Shown: positions 34,124 to 43,218, counted from the first letter of the stretch. The stretch is DNA of 64,000 nucleotides from DAHUYF01 sp035623985 (GCA_035623985.1 DASPSJ010000001.1:1-64000), one strand, 5' to 3'. The notes: generated from the letters alone by a model not told the origin. Translations and numbers: made by a program.

Positions 34124-34888
34124 CTATGCCGCAAGGCAGATGGCGGAAAGCTCGCGACCGTAATCCTTCTCCCGGCGCAGGCAGGAGCGGCGATAGGAGA
34201 AGAAGCGGTCCGCTTCGGCGGCGGTGTCGCCGCCGCTGCGCTCGATACGGCCGAGACCGAGCTCCGCAAGCCGGCGCTCGACATATCCCCCAAGGTCGAA
34301 AAGAAAATGCCCGGAGCGCGGCGCCGGCCGGAAGAAATCGGCGCTGGCGGGGTCTGCCGCGAGGAACGGCGCCGGGAATTCCGGCCCGACCTCATAGGAA
34401 GGTTGGGCGATGCAGGGGCCGATGCCGGCGCCGATGCGCTCCGGCGCGGCGCCGAGGCCGATCATCGCCTCCACCGTCGCTTCGAGCACGCCCGAGAGCG
34501 CGCCGCGCCAGCCGGCATGCGCCGCGCCGATCACCTCGGCCCCGGCATCAGCGAACAGCACCGGAGCGCAATCGGCGGTGAGGATGCCGAGCGCAACGCC
34601 CTTGCGCTGCGTTACCATGGCATCGGCGCGCGGCCGCTCTGCGGACGGCCAGGCGGCATTGACGACGACCACGCTCGGGCTGTGCACCTGATAGCAGGTG
34701 GCAAGCCGATCCGCCTTGAGCCCCAGCGCCGCCATGGCACGGCCGCGATTCTCCGCCACCTTGACGGCGTCGTCGCCGGAGCCCAGCCCGCAATTGAGCG
34801 ACGCGAAAAGCCCGTCGCTGACACCGCCCTCGCGGGTGAAGAAGCCGTGACGGATACCGTCGCCGTCGAGTGCGCCGAGCTTGATCAA
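34124..34888 (-). CDS. pgeF: peptidoglycan editing factor PgeF (laccase-domain, YfiH)
   Basis: A 254-residue member of the polyphenol oxidase/PgeF family, which removes mis-incorporated L-Ser from peptidoglycan precursors. Seen motifs: HGFFTREGGVSDGLFASLNCG, CYQVHSP, TADCAPVLF with metal Cys, GAAHAGWRGALSG with His, and GPCIAQPSYEVG. The start is a TTG overlapping the stop of the methyltransferase gene (TTGA), with GGAGGAAGG upstream. It is the end of the lgt-midA-pgeF overlap chain. Confidence 0.92.
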   Translation of the reverse strand: MIKLGALDGDGIRHGFFTREGGVSDGLFASLNCGLGSGDDAVKVAENRGRAMAALGLKADRLATCYQVHSPSVVVVNAAWPSAERPRADAMVTQRKGVALGILTADCAPVLFADAGAEVIGAAHAGWRGALSGVLEATVEAMIGLGAAPERIGAGIGPCIAQPSYEVGPEFPAPFLAADPASADFFRPAPRSGHFLFDLGGYVERRLAELGLGRIERSGGDTAAEADRFFSYRRSCLRREKDYGRELSAICLAA

Positions 34889-35982
34889 GGGACGCCTTCC
34901 TCCGCGATGCCGGCCGGCGCCGGAAGAGCCGGATCGGCCAAGGCCAGCGCCTTGAACAAGGTGCCCATTTCCTCGGGATCGATCAAGCGGCGGCAGCCGC
35001 TCTCGATCACCGCGACCTGCTCGGGTGTGGCGCGGCCGATCAGCGCGGCGGCGCGTTCGGCCAAGCCAAGCGCGGCGAGGAAGCCGCCTTGCGGCACCGG
35101 ACCCCAGGCGCGCGCGCCAGCAGCGCGCGCCGCGTCGGCCAGGGCCGCGAAATCGACATGGGCAGTGAGATCGGCCGCGCCGGGATCGGCCAGCACGGCG
35201 TGGCGGCGATGGCCGGCAAGCGCCTGCAGCGTGTCGCCGCAAGCGCTCGGCCAATGGCCGTAATCGATGAAGAGCGCCATGCCGCCTTGCCGCGTCAGTC
35301 GGGCGCCAAGATCGGCGGCGAGCGCCAGCGCGGCCGGGCGGATCTCGAACGGGCTGCCGGGCGCTGCATCGCGCAAGCTCGGCGGCACCAGCGCCGCCAA
35401 GCTGCTCGGCGCGGGATCGATGGCGAAGACCAGCGTCTCGCCATCGGCCTCGAGCGCCACCAGCCGCTCCTGCCAGGACTGTTCGCCGCGCAGCACTTGC
35501 CGGATCGGCAGCGCGTCGATGAACTCGTTGGCGAGCAGGATGAGGGGACCGTCGGGCAGCGTGGCGATGCTGTCGTGCCAAGTGGGAGTCGCCGCGCCAA
35601 GCGCCGCCTGTTGTGCCGAGCGCAGGATCGGACTCGCCTCGACGAGGTGCAGGCTGAGGGCGCGGCGGAACTCGGGCGCGATCTTGAGCGCCCGCAGCGC
35701 GTCGGCCATCAGCGTGCCGCGGCCTGGGCCGAGTTCGGCCAGGACCACCGGCGCGGGCCGTCCCATCTTTTCCCAGGCATCGGCGCACCAGAGGCCGAGA
35801 AGCTCGCCGAAGATCTGGCTGATTTCGGGGGCGGTCGTGAAATCGCCGCGCGCGCCGAGCGGATCGCGCGTCGCGTAATAGCCGAATCGCGGGTGGAGCA
35901 GCGCCTCGGTCATGAAATCGGCGATGGTGAGCGGACCGGTGGCGTGGATCCGCCGCGCCAGGAGGCGGGAGAGCCGGTTCAC
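34885..35982 (-). CDS. SAM-dependent methyltransferase, MidA/NDUFAF7 family
   Basis: A 365-residue class I methyltransferase whose mitochondrial relatives methylate a complex I subunit. Motifs: ADFMTEALLHPRFGYY near the start, GDFTTAPEISQIFGELLGLW, VLAELGPGRGTLMADALR as the SAM-binding loop, LLANEFIDALPIRQ and MALFIDYGHWP. It starts at a GTG overlapping the lgt stop (GTGA). Its target in this organism is presumed to be NADH dehydrogenase, by homology only. Confidence 0.9.
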   Translation of the reverse strand: MNRLSRLLARRIHATGPLTIADFMTEALLHPRFGYYATRDPLGARGDFTTAPEISQIFGELLGLWCADAWEKMGRPAPVVLAELGPGRGTLMADALRALKIAPEFRRALSLHLVEASPILRSAQQAALGAATPTWHDSIATLPDGPLILLANEFIDALPIRQVLRGEQSWQERLVALEADGETLVFAIDPAPSSLAALVPPSLRDAAPGSPFEIRPAALALAADLGARLTRQGGMALFIDYGHWPSACGDTLQALAGHRRHAVLADPGAADLTAHVDFAALADAARAAGARAWGPVPQGGFLAALGLAERAAALIGRATPEQVAVIESGCRRLIDPEEMGTLFKALALADPALPAPAGIAEEGVP

Positions 35983-36827
35983 GCCGGCGCGGCGACGGGC
36001 TTGGCGTGCAGCACGAGCCAGAGGCCGGCAATGATCAGCGGCAGCGACAGCAATTGGCCCATGGTAAGGCCGAGAATGGCGTTGCCGAGGAGATAGCCGA
36101 GTTGGGGGTCGGGCTGACGGAAGAACTCGACGACGATGCGCGCGAGGCCATAGCCGATGAGAAAGGAGCCGGCGAGCCGACCGGGCTTTTGTCGCGCGCC
36201 GCTTCGCTGCAGCGTCCAGAGCACGATGAACAGCACGATCCCTTCGAGACCGGCCTCGTAAAGCTGGCTCGGATGGCGCGGCAGATGGTCGGGGTCGCCG
36301 GGAAAGATCATCGCCCACGGGACATCCGTCGGCCTCCCCCACAATTCGCCGTTGATGAAATTGGCAATGCGGCCGAAGAACAGCCCGACCGGCACCGCGG
36401 CGGTGATGATGTCGGCGAAGGCCAGCAGCCTGATCTTGCGCTGGCGGCAGAACAGCAGGATGGCGATGAAGACGCCAAGCGCGCCGCCATGGAACGACAT
36501 GCCGCCGCGCCAGAGAAAGAAGACCTCGATCGGATGCTGCAGGTAGTAGGGTAAATTGTAGAACAGGACATAGCCGGTACGGCCGCCGAGCACGACGCCG
36601 AGCGTCGCCCAGACGAGGAAATCGTCGACATCCTGCGCCCGCGCCACCTGCGGCGGCCGCGTGGCGAGCGCCAGGCAATAACGCCAGCCGATGATCAGCC
36701 CGGCGATATAGGCGAGCGCGTACCAGCGGACGGCAAAAGGGCCGACCGACCAGTGGCCGAGGAGATAGGGGCCGAAGGAAAAGATCTCGGGGTCGATGGC
36801 GGGAAATGGAATGACCAGCGTCGGCAC
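35979..36827 (-). CDS. lgt: phosphatidylglycerol-prolipoprotein diacylglyceryl transferase
   Basis: A 282-residue, seven-helix inner-membrane enzyme that attaches diacylglycerol to lipobox cysteines. Diagnostic stretches are RWYALAYIAGLIIG, GGRTGYVLFYNL, RGGMSFHGGALG with the catalytic His region, and GRIANFINGELWGRPTDVPWAMIFP. The C-terminal YGLARIVVEFFRQPDPQLGYL also fits. It is head gene of lgt-midA-pgeF and would act on the several lipoproteins predicted in this window. Confidence 0.96.
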   Translation of the reverse strand: MPTLVIPFPAIDPEIFSFGPYLLGHWSVGPFAVRWYALAYIAGLIIGWRYCLALATRPPQVARAQDVDDFLVWATLGVVLGGRTGYVLFYNLPYYLQHPIEVFFLWRGGMSFHGGALGVFIAILLFCRQRKIRLLAFADIITAAVPVGLFFGRIANFINGELWGRPTDVPWAMIFPGDPDHLPRHPSQLYEAGLEGIVLFIVLWTLQRSGARQKPGRLAGSFLIGYGLARIVVEFFRQPDPQLGYLLGNAILGLTMGQLLSLPLIIAGLWLVLHAKPVAAPA

Positions 36828-36835
36828 GGCGGCCT

Positions 36836-37822
36836 TCAGCGATAGGGATCGGGCGCGGCGAGATAGCGCTGCACGTAGTCGCGCACGCCTTCCTCGAGGG
36901 ACGTCGCCGGCTTGTCGTAGCCGGCGGCGCGCAGGCGCTCCATCCGCGCCTCGGTGAAATATTGGTATTTCTCGCGGATCTCCGCCGGCGTGTTGATGAA
37001 TTCGAGCCGTGGCTCGCGGCCGAGCGCCCGATAGACGGCGGCGGCCAGCTCGGCGAAGCTGCGCGCGGTGCCGCTGCCGATGTTGAAGAGCCCGCTCACC
37101 GCGGGATGATCATAGAGCCACAGCATCATGTCGACGCAGTCGCGAACATAAACGAAGTCGCGCTTTTGTCCGCCATCGGGCACGCCGGCGCGATGCGAAC
37201 GGAAAAGCCGCGCCGCCTCGCCCTTGGCCGCGCGCGGCTGGATCTGCGCCGCGACGCTCTTCATCGCCCCCTTGTGGTACTCGTTGGGGCCATAGACGTT
37301 GAAGAATTTGAGCCCCGCCCATTGCGAAGGCCGCTTGGCGTGCTGCTCGATCAGGCGCGCGACGCGGCGGTCGAAGAGATGCTTCGACCAGCCGTAGGCG
37401 TTGAGCGGCCGCAGCCGCGCCAACGCTGCCGGGCTACCGTCATCGTCGAAGCCGCCGCCGCCATCGCCATAAGTGGCCGCCGACGAAGCATAGAAGAAGC
37501 GCGTTTCGGTCTCGGCGCACCACTCCCAAAGCCGCTGCGACAGGGTGAAGTTGGCGGCGATGACGAGATCGGCGTCGGTTTCGGTGGTGGACGACACCGC
37601 AGCCAGGTGAAAGACGGTGTTGATCTCGCGCGAATGCTGCGCAAGGAAGTCGAACAACGCCTCCGGCGCCAGCAGCGCCGCGAGCTCGCGTTTGCCGAGG
37701 TTGCGCCATTTCTCCTCGTGTCCGAGACGGTCGCAGACGACGAGGTCGCGCTCGTTGCGCTCCTCCAGCGCCGCCACGAGGTTCGAGCCGATGAAGCCGG
37801 CGCCGCCGGTGATGACGATCAT
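36836..37822 (-). CDS. hldD: ADP-L-glycero-D-manno-heptose-6-epimerase
   Basis: A 328-residue extended SDR that makes the heptose donor for lipopolysaccharide core. NAD-binding GGAGFIGSN (6-14), catalytic set around SSAATYG and YGWSK, and the substrate loop FFNVYGPNEYHKGAMKSVA, which distinguishes HldD from other epimerases. The ATG is the only start giving normal length; upstream frame shadows the opposite strand. Shares strand with lgt but has an 8-nt gap only, so the two may be one transcript. Confidence 0.95.
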   Translation of the reverse strand: MIVITGGAGFIGSNLVAALEERNERDLVVCDRLGHEEKWRNLGKRELAALLAPEALFDFLAQHSREINTVFHLAAVSSTTETDADLVIAANFTLSQRLWEWCAETETRFFYASSAATYGDGGGGFDDDGSPAALARLRPLNAYGWSKHLFDRRVARLIEQHAKRPSQWAGLKFFNVYGPNEYHKGAMKSVAAQIQPRAAKGEAARLFRSHRAGVPDGGQKRDFVYVRDCVDMMLWLYDHPAVSGLFNIGSGTARSFAELAAAVYRALGREPRLEFINTPAEIREKYQYFTEARMERLRAAGYDKPATSLEEGVRDYVQRYLAAPDPYR

Positions 37823-37991
37823 CCCAACGCAGCCTTTATCCTGTCGCGCCGGTGTTATAAGCATTGCCGGCGTCGCGTCAAAGAGGCGCGGGAGGGCCGG
37901 CGGTCGAATTCGCCTCCGGCGCTGCCCATATCTATCCATGCGGGGCCGGCACCTACCGGACACGCCTTGCCGAGAGGAGCGTATCACCGCC

Positions 37992-38315
37992 ATGCAAACC
38001 GAAAACCGCCTGCTCGACGACCTCGCCCGCGTCGCTACCGGCGCGCTGGGCGCACTCACCGGGGTGCGCGATGAGCTTGAAACTCGCTTGCGCGAGCAGT
38101 TCGAGCGTATTCTGGCACGCATGAACTTGGTCCAGCGCGAGGAATTCGATGCCGTCCAAGCGATGGTCGCCAAGGCGCGCGCCGAGCAAGAGGCGCTGGC
38201 GGCGCGGGTCGCCGCGCTCGAGGCGCGGCTCGGCCCGGCTGCCACGGACGTGCCGCCCCGCCCGCTGCGCTCGCGCCCGACGATGCGCAGGGCAAAGCGC
38301 GTCGAAGCTTCGTGA
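37992..38315 (+). CDS. ubiK: accessory factor UbiK family protein (BMFP)
   Basis: A 107-residue coiled-coil protein with the family sequence LDDLARVATGALGALTGVRDELETRLREQFERIL and LVQREEFDAVQAMVAKARAEQEALAARVAALEARL. UbiK assists the ubiquinone-synthesis complex in other Proteobacteria. A Pro/Arg-rich tail of about 25 residues follows the coiled coil. GAGAGGAG precedes the ATG with somewhat long spacing. It is divergent from hldD. Confidence 0.9.
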   Translation: MQTENRLLDDLARVATGALGALTGVRDELETRLREQFERILARMNLVQREEFDAVQAMVAKARAEQEALAARVAALEARLGPAATDVPPRPLRSRPTMRRAKRVEAS

Positions 38316-38473
38316 CGGAGCTTTCTCCGGCGGTTGTGGATAACTCAAAGCTTGCACCATCCTCCGAGCTTTGGCAGGCTATATGTTGTAGTGGCCGAGG
38401 GTGGTTCACACAAAATACCGAGGAATCGCCCTTTCGGTGGCCGACCGTGCCGCGACGGCTCGCAGGAGGGTGA

Positions 38474-38977
38474 ATGACCTCTCTATCCCTTGAGACCGCC
38501 GTTTCCATCGCCAATCCGATCGATCTCGTCGAAGAGATCGTTCAAGCGAATGAGTGGGTGCATGACCGCGCCAGCGACGAGGAGATGGTGGTCGAGATCG
38601 CCGGACGCTGGTGCGACTACCGCCTGTTGTTCGTGTGGCAGCGCGAGATCAACGCGCTGCATTTCACCTGCGCGTTCGAAATGAAGGTGCCAAAGGCGCG
38701 CCGCACCGCCGTCTTCGAACTGCTGGCCGTGGTCAACGAGCGCCTTTGGCTCGGCCATTTTGACGTCGCCGCCGACACCCAGTCGCCTTCTTTCCGCCAA
38801 GGTGTGCTGCTGCGCGGCGCCAGCGGCGCCAGCGTCGAGCAGATCGAGGATCTCGTCGACATTGCCGTGAGCGAGTGCGAGCGGTTCTATCCGGCCTTCC
38901 AGCTCGTCGTCTGGGGCGGCAAGCCGCCGGAGGAAGCGATCGCCGCGGCGATGATCGATCCCGTGGGCGAGGCGTGA
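38474..38977 (+). CDS. YbjN domain-containing protein
   Basis: A 167-residue cytosolic protein with the YbjN fold, which resembles type III secretion chaperones: NPIDLVEEIVQANEWVHDR, the strand CDYRLLFVWQREINALHFTCAFEMKVP, and RRTAVFELLAVVNERLWLGHFDV. It matches the alphaproteobacterial version found directly upstream of proC. GGAGG stands before the ATG at good distance. Exact function unknown. Confidence 0.9.
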   Translation: MTSLSLETAVSIANPIDLVEEIVQANEWVHDRASDEEMVVEIAGRWCDYRLLFVWQREINALHFTCAFEMKVPKARRTAVFELLAVVNERLWLGHFDVAADTQSPSFRQGVLLRGASGASVEQIEDLVDIAVSECERFYPAFQLVVWGGKPPEEAIAAAMIDPVGEA

Positions 38978-39795
38978 ACGCCGAGGCCGTGCCGGCGCTG
39001 TTGCTGGTCGGCTGCGGCAAGATGGGAGGCGCGCTGCTGCGCGGCTGGCTCGATCGCAGCTTGGCGCAGCGTCTGGTGGTGGTGGAACCGGGACCTGCCG
39101 CCACCGCCTTTGCCGGCGCGCCGGGGGTCGAGCTGCTAGCCTCCGCCGACGCTCTTCCCGCCGATTTCATCCCCGGCGTCATCGTGCTCGCCGTCAAGCC
39201 GCAGGTGATGGCCGAGGCGCTGCCCGCTTATCGCCGCTTCGCCGAGGGCGGCGTCCTGGTCTTGTCGATCGCGGCGGGCAAGACCTTGGGGTTCTTCGCC
39301 CGTGCGCTCGGCGCCGAGGCCGCCGTAATACGCGCCATGCCCAATACGCCGGCGGCAATCGGCCGCGGGATTGCGGTGGCCTGTGCCAACGCGCGGGTGA
39401 CCCCAGCGCAGCGCACGCTCGCCGAACGCCTTCTCGGAGCGGTGGGCGAGGTATGCTGGGTCGCCGAGGAGCCGTTGATCGATGCCGTGACCGCGGTCTC
39501 CGGCAGCGGTCCGGCCTACGTCTTCCTGCTCATCGAATGTCTCGCCAAGGCCGGCGCGGCGGCGGGCCTGCCCGCCGACCTCGCCTCCCGCCTAGCCCGC
39601 GCCACGGTCGCGGGGTCGGGCGAGTTGGCGCGGCTTTCGCCGGAAAGCGCGGCAGCGCTGCGCGAGGCGGTCACCAGCCCCGGGGGCACGACGCGCGCCG
39701 CGCTCGACGTGCTGATGGCCAAGGACGGGCTGGAACCGTTGCTGCGCCGCGCCGTGCTTGCCGCGGCCAAGCGCTCGCGTGAGCTTGCCGATTGA
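38974..39795 (+). CDS. proC: pyrroline-5-carboxylate reductase
   Basis: A 273-residue NAD(P)-dependent enzyme for the last step of proline synthesis. Dinucleotide motif LLVGCGKMGGALLRGW near the start, VLAVKPQVMAEALP, RAMPNTPAAIGRG, and the C-terminal signature AVSGSGPAYVFLLIE ... EAVTSPGGTTRAALDVL. It begins at a GTG overlapping the ybjN-like stop (GTGA), so the pair is co-translated. Confidence 0.96.
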   Translation: MNAEAVPALLLVGCGKMGGALLRGWLDRSLAQRLVVVEPGPAATAFAGAPGVELLASADALPADFIPGVIVLAVKPQVMAEALPAYRRFAEGGVLVLSIAAGKTLGFFARALGAEAAVIRAMPNTPAAIGRGIAVACANARVTPAQRTLAERLLGAVGEVCWVAEEPLIDAVTAVSGSGPAYVFLLIECLAKAGAAAGLPADLASRLARATVAGSGELARLSPESAAALREAVTSPGGTTRAALDVLMAKDGLEPLLRRAVLAAAKRSRELAD

Positions 39796-39906
39796 TGCCC
39801 GGCCGCCGGCTCTGCCGCGCCGCCCGGGTTTTGCCGGCGGCGCTGGCGCCCCGGCGCCGCCATCGCCTATGCTGAGGCGAACATGGCGATTTCCGGGAGG
39901 GCTGCC

Positions 39907-40527
39907 ATGGCGAAACGGGCCGGCGCCAGGAAGGCCGGAGGCACCGCCGCGGCGGCGCCCACGGCCAGCATCGAAGACCGGCTCGTCGACGCGGCGCTGA
40001 GCCTGGCGGCGCGCCAGGGCTGGCGCCACACGGGTCTCGCCGAAATTGCTGGCGAGGCTGGACTGCCGCTCGCGGAAGCCTATGCCGCCTGTCCCTCCAA
40101 GCTCGCCTTGCTGGCCGCCTTCCACCGCCGTATCGACCGAATCGCGCTGACCGGTGCCGGCGATGCCGGCGAGCCGTCGCGCGATCGGCTATTCGACACG
40201 CTGATGCGGCGTTTCGACGCGCTGGCCCCGCATCGCGCTGCGCTGCGCGCCATCCTGCGGGACAGCCTGAGCGATCCGGTTGCGCTGTTGGGGGTCCCGG
40301 CGCTGCTCTGTTCCATGGCCTGGATGCTTGAAGCAGCAGGTCTTTCCGCCGCCGGCTGGCGCGGCCGAATGCGCGTGAATGTGTTGGCCTGTCTCTATTT
40401 TTCGATGTTTCGAGTGTTCCTGGACGATGACAGCACCGACCTTGCCAAGACCATGGCGGCGCTTGACCGGGGGCTCCGCCGGGTGGAATCTTGGCTCGGC
40501 GCAAGGTCGTCGACGGCGCCCGGATGA
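39907..40527 (+). CDS. TetR-family transcriptional regulator
   Basis: A 206-residue regulator. After a flexible Ala/Lys-rich N-terminus, the helix-turn-helix is IEDRLVDAALSLAARQGWRHTGLAEIAGEAGLPLAEAYAACPSK, somewhat divergent from the TetR consensus at the recognition helix. The rest is an alpha-helical ligand domain with an AALRAILRDSLSDPV helix. GGGAGG lies 6 nt before the chosen ATG; the in-frame ATG at 39883 lacks a site. It sits directly upstream of the phasin promoter and may govern it; related proteins include COQ9-like members. Confidence 0.85.
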   Translation: MAKRAGARKAGGTAAAAPTASIEDRLVDAALSLAARQGWRHTGLAEIAGEAGLPLAEAYAACPSKLALLAAFHRRIDRIALTGAGDAGEPSRDRLFDTLMRRFDALAPHRAALRAILRDSLSDPVALLGVPALLCSMAWMLEAAGLSAAGWRGRMRVNVLACLYFSMFRVFLDDDSTDLAKTMAALDRGLRRVESWLGARSSTAPG

Positions 40528-40535
40528 GGGTGCTT

Positions 40536-40614
40536 TTGCATTGCAATATTTTTTATCCCTTTCCCTTGACTTTGTCGGGGACTCGCGCCATATTTGGGTC
40601 ATTGTGCAGCGCAA
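40536..40614 (+). promoter_or_regulatory. phasin promoter with two PhaR-like palindromes
   Basis: TTGACT (40566-40571) and CATATT (40589-40594) are 17 nt apart. The 11-bp perfect palindrome TTGCATTGCAA (40536-40546) lies upstream of the -35. TTGTGCAGCGCAA (40602-40614), with arms TTGTGC/GCGCAA and one mismatch, covers the expected transcription start. PhaR repressors of polyhydroxybutyrate genes bind TGC/GCA palindromes of this kind. Confidence 0.55.
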
Positions 40615-40647
40615 CATAGCACTGCCTACCCCGCGAAGGAACGAGAC

Positions 40648-41085
40648 ATGACCACCAACGGCAAGCACACTTTCCTTGACATGGATGTCGGCAAGGCGTT
40701 TGCCGGCTTCGCCTTTCCCGGCCTCGATGTCGAGTCGATCATGGCGTCCCAGCGCAAGAATCTCGAGGCGCTGACCCAGGCCAATCAATTGGCGGTAGAA
40801 GGCGTCCAAGCGGTCGCCCGCCGTCAGGTCGAACTCGCCCGCCAGGCGGTCGACGAGGCGTCGAGCCTGTTGCGCGAGTGGACGCAACCCGGCGCGCCCG
40901 AGGAGCGCATCGCCAAGAATGCCGAATACGCCAAGCTCGTGTTCGAAAAGGGCGTCGCCAACGCCCGCGAACTCGCCGAGCTCGTCACCAAGGCCAATAC
41001 CGAGGCCTTCGGCGTCATCCAGAAGCGCGTCACCGAGGGTTTCGAGGAGCTGCGCGAATACGCCAAGCAGAAGGTCGCTCGCTAA
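40648..41085 (+). CDS. phasin family protein
   Basis: A 145-residue helical protein of the polyhydroxyalkanoate granule surface. The core, IMASQRKNLEALTQANQLAVEGVQAVARRQVELARQAVDEA, is the phasin_2-type signature, followed by a second amphipathic helix ending EELREYAKQKVAR. AAGGA stands 7 nt before the ATG. It implies that the organism makes storage polyester; no phaC or phaR gene is in the window. It has its own promoter and strong terminator. Confidence 0.93.
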   Translation: MTTNGKHTFLDMDVGKAFAGFAFPGLDVESIMASQRKNLEALTQANQLAVEGVQAVARRQVELARQAVDEASSLLREWTQPGAPEERIAKNAEYAKLVFEKGVANARELAELVTKANTEAFGVIQKRVTEGFEELREYAKQKVAR

Positions 41086-41126
41086 CGGTCCTCCGCGTCG
41101 CCGACATCCCCCCTGTGCGACGCAAT

Positions 41127-41158
41127 GAGGCCGCCCTTCGGGCGGCCTCTCTTTTTTT
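41127..41158 (+). terminator. strong Rho-independent terminator after phasin
   Basis: A perfect 10-bp stem GAGGCCGCCC/GGGCGGCCTC with a TTC loop is followed by TC and seven T residues. It lies at the 3' ends of both the phasin gene and the convergent histidine kinase gene. Confidence 0.92.
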
Positions 41159-41160
41159 GC

Positions 41161-42546
41161 TCATTGCGGCAAGTGCAAGCGTACGCGAAGCCCATGCTGC
41201 GGCGAGTCCTCGAGGGTGAGCTCGCCGCCATGGCCGCGGGCCACGTCGCGGGCGATGGTGAGGCCCAACCCGACGCCGCCGGTGGTGGGATTGCGCACGC
41301 CGTCGAGGCGGACGAAGGGACGGAACACGTTCTCGCGCTGCGCCACGGGAATGCCCGGCCCGTCGTCGTCGATGAGGATATCGACGCCGTCGGCGACGGG
41401 CAGCGCCGTCACCCAGATGTGGCTGCCGTAGCGTCGCGCATTGCTGAGCAGATTGGCGATGCAGCGGCGCATCGCGTCGGGGCGCAGCGGCAGTACGTAA
41501 TCCTCCGGCAGCGTCAGCGAAATGTCGACGCCGTCGCGCCGCGCCGCTGCCGCGGCCTCCTCCAGGAGCAGCCCCAGATCGGTGTCGCGCGGCTGCTCCG
41601 GCCCTTCGCCGCGGGCGAAGTCGAGATAGCCCTGCACCATGCGTTCCATGATGATGACGTCGTCCTTGAGTTCCGTCACCTCCGGCCCCTCCTGGCCAAG
41701 GAATTCGAGCGCCAGCCGCATCCGGGTGAGCGGGGTTCGCAAATCATGCGATACCCCCGCCAGCATTTCGGTTCGCTGCGTGATCTGGCGGCGAATGCGG
41801 TCGCGCATCTTGAGGAAGGCAGAGGCCGCCTGGCGCACCTCGGTCGCGCCCTCGAGCTTGAAATTGGGGACCTCGCGTCCCTTGCCGAAGCTCTCCGCCG
41901 CCGCCGCCAGCCGGCGCAGCGCCTTGACCTGATTGCGCATGAACAGCGATGCCACCGCGAGCAACACCAGCGAGGAGCCGGCCATCCACAGCACGAAGAT
42001 ATAGGTGGTCGGCGTGAACAGCCGCTTGCGCGGCGCCGCCACCTGCATCACCCCGTCGCGCAGCTCGATCGAGATGAGAATGTCGCGGGGATCGAAATCG
42101 GCATCAATCTGGAAGGGGCGGCTCACCCGCTCTTCGATCGCGGCGGCGAGTTGTTCCTCGATGCGGCTGTCGCCGGCCTCGCGCACGCCGCGCGGCAGGG
42201 TCTCGCCGGGGCGGAAGATGAAATAAAGCTCGGTGGTGTCGGCGGCGCGCGACAGCAATGCGTCGATCTCGTCGGGGGTATCGGCATAGCGCAGCGCCCC
42301 GAGCGTCAGCGCGATGTCGCCGGCGACGCCGGTGGCGAGCCGCCGCTCGACGGTGTCCCAATGGCGGTCGTAAAAGATCCAGGTGGCGATGAGCTGCGCC
42401 AGCACCAGCGGCAGGATGATGATGATCAGCGAGCGGCCGAAGAGGGAGCGCGGCAGCACGCGCTTCCACCAGCGGCGGTGGCTGTCCGCCTCCGGCGCCT
42501 TGGCGTCGGCCAGCAGCGCGGCACGGTCAATCCGGCTTGAGGACAT
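41161..42546 (-). CDS. sensor histidine kinase, EnvZ type
   Basis: A 461-residue membrane kinase: first helix about 38-58, periplasmic sensor domain about 60-180, second helix about 183-203, HAMP, then phosphoacceptor His267 in GVSHDLRTPLTRMRLAL and an ATPase domain with NLLSNARRYG, DDDGPGIP and GGVGLGLTIARD. Partner of the response regulator, whose stop lies 20 nt inside this gene. No ribosome-binding site is visible, consistent with coupled translation. Signal unknown; EnvZ-like members often respond to osmotic or envelope cues. Confidence 0.93.
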   Translation of the reverse strand: MSSSRIDRAALLADAKAPEADSHRRWWKRVLPRSLFGRSLIIIILPLVLAQLIATWIFYDRHWDTVERRLATGVAGDIALTLGALRYADTPDEIDALLSRAADTTELYFIFRPGETLPRGVREAGDSRIEEQLAAAIEERVSRPFQIDADFDPRDILISIELRDGVMQVAAPRKRLFTPTTYIFVLWMAGSSLVLLAVASLFMRNQVKALRRLAAAAESFGKGREVPNFKLEGATEVRQAASAFLKMRDRIRRQITQRTEMLAGVSHDLRTPLTRMRLALEFLGQEGPEVTELKDDVIIMERMVQGYLDFARGEGPEQPRDTDLGLLLEEAAAAARRDGVDISLTLPEDYVLPLRPDAMRRCIANLLSNARRYGSHIWVTALPVADGVDILIDDDGPGIPVAQRENVFRPFVRLDGVRNPTTGGVGLGLTIARDVARGHGGELTLEDSPQHGLRVRLHLPQ

Positions 42547-43210
42547 AGCCGGTGCCCCGCACCGTCTGCAGATAGCGCGGAAATTTCGGATCACGCTCGA
42601 TCTTGCGCCGAAGCCGGGTCATCTGCACGTCGACCGTGCGCACATTGCCGCTGAACTGCGCCTCCTCGGACAGGGCCTCGCGCGACACCGGTTCGCCGGC
42701 GCGGCGGGCGAGCGCCAACAGCAGCGCCGTCTCCGCCGCGGTGAGATGCACGGCATCGCCGCCGCGATAAAGCTCGCCGCGCGCGAGATCGAGGCGGCAA
42801 GCGCCGAGGCGGAACTCGGTGGCGGCGAGCTGCGGCTGCGGCACGCGCTGGAGGATGTTGCGCACGCGCAGGACCAGCTCGCGCGGCTCGAAGGGCTTGG
42901 CGAGGTAATCGTCGGCGCCGCGCTCGAGCCCGTTGATGCGATCCTCCGGTTCAGCCATCGCCGTGAGCAGCAGGATCGGAACGCGGCTCGTCGCGCGCAG
43001 GCTCCGGGTGAGGTCGAGCCCGCTCTCGCCGGGCATCATCACATCGAGCACCATCAAGTCGAAGGCGATGCTGGCCAGCCTGGCGCGCGCCTCGGCGGCG
43101 TCGCCGGCGACGGTGACGCGGAAACCCTGCTCGGTGAGATAGCGGCGAAGCAGCTCGCGCAGCCGCGCATCGTCATCGACCACCAAAAGATGCGGCTCGG
43201 TGCCATCCAT
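42527..43210 (-). CDS. OmpR-type response regulator
   Basis: A 227-residue two-domain regulator. The receiver domain has acidic D12-D14, phosphoacceptor D56 in LMVLDVMMPGESG and the conserved Lys in YLAKPFEPREL. The winged-helix output domain ends QFSGNVRTVDVQMTRLRRKIERDPKFPRYLQTVRGTGYVLKPD-type sequence. The chosen ATG lies 7 nt after TATAGT, which would place transcription start at the initiation codon; an in-frame GTG at 43219 overlaps that box. Pairs with the EnvZ-type kinase downstream. Confidence 0.94.
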   Translation of the reverse strand: MDGTEPHLLVVDDDARLRELLRRYLTEQGFRVTVAGDAAEARARLASIAFDLMVLDVMMPGESGLDLTRSLRATSRVPILLLTAMAEPEDRINGLERGADDYLAKPFEPRELVLRVRNILQRVPQPQLAATEFRLGACRLDLARGELYRGGDAVHLTAAETALLLALARRAGEPVSREALSEEAQFSGNVRTVDVQMTRLRRKIERDPKFPRYLQTVRGTGYVLKPD

Positions 43211-43218
43211 GGCCGCCA

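Noticed and set aside
38335..38343. Perfect DnaA box TGTGGATAA between ubiK and the ybjN-like gene
   Set aside because: A single box without AT-rich DNA or further boxes nearby is expected by chance in a genome and does not indicate an origin.
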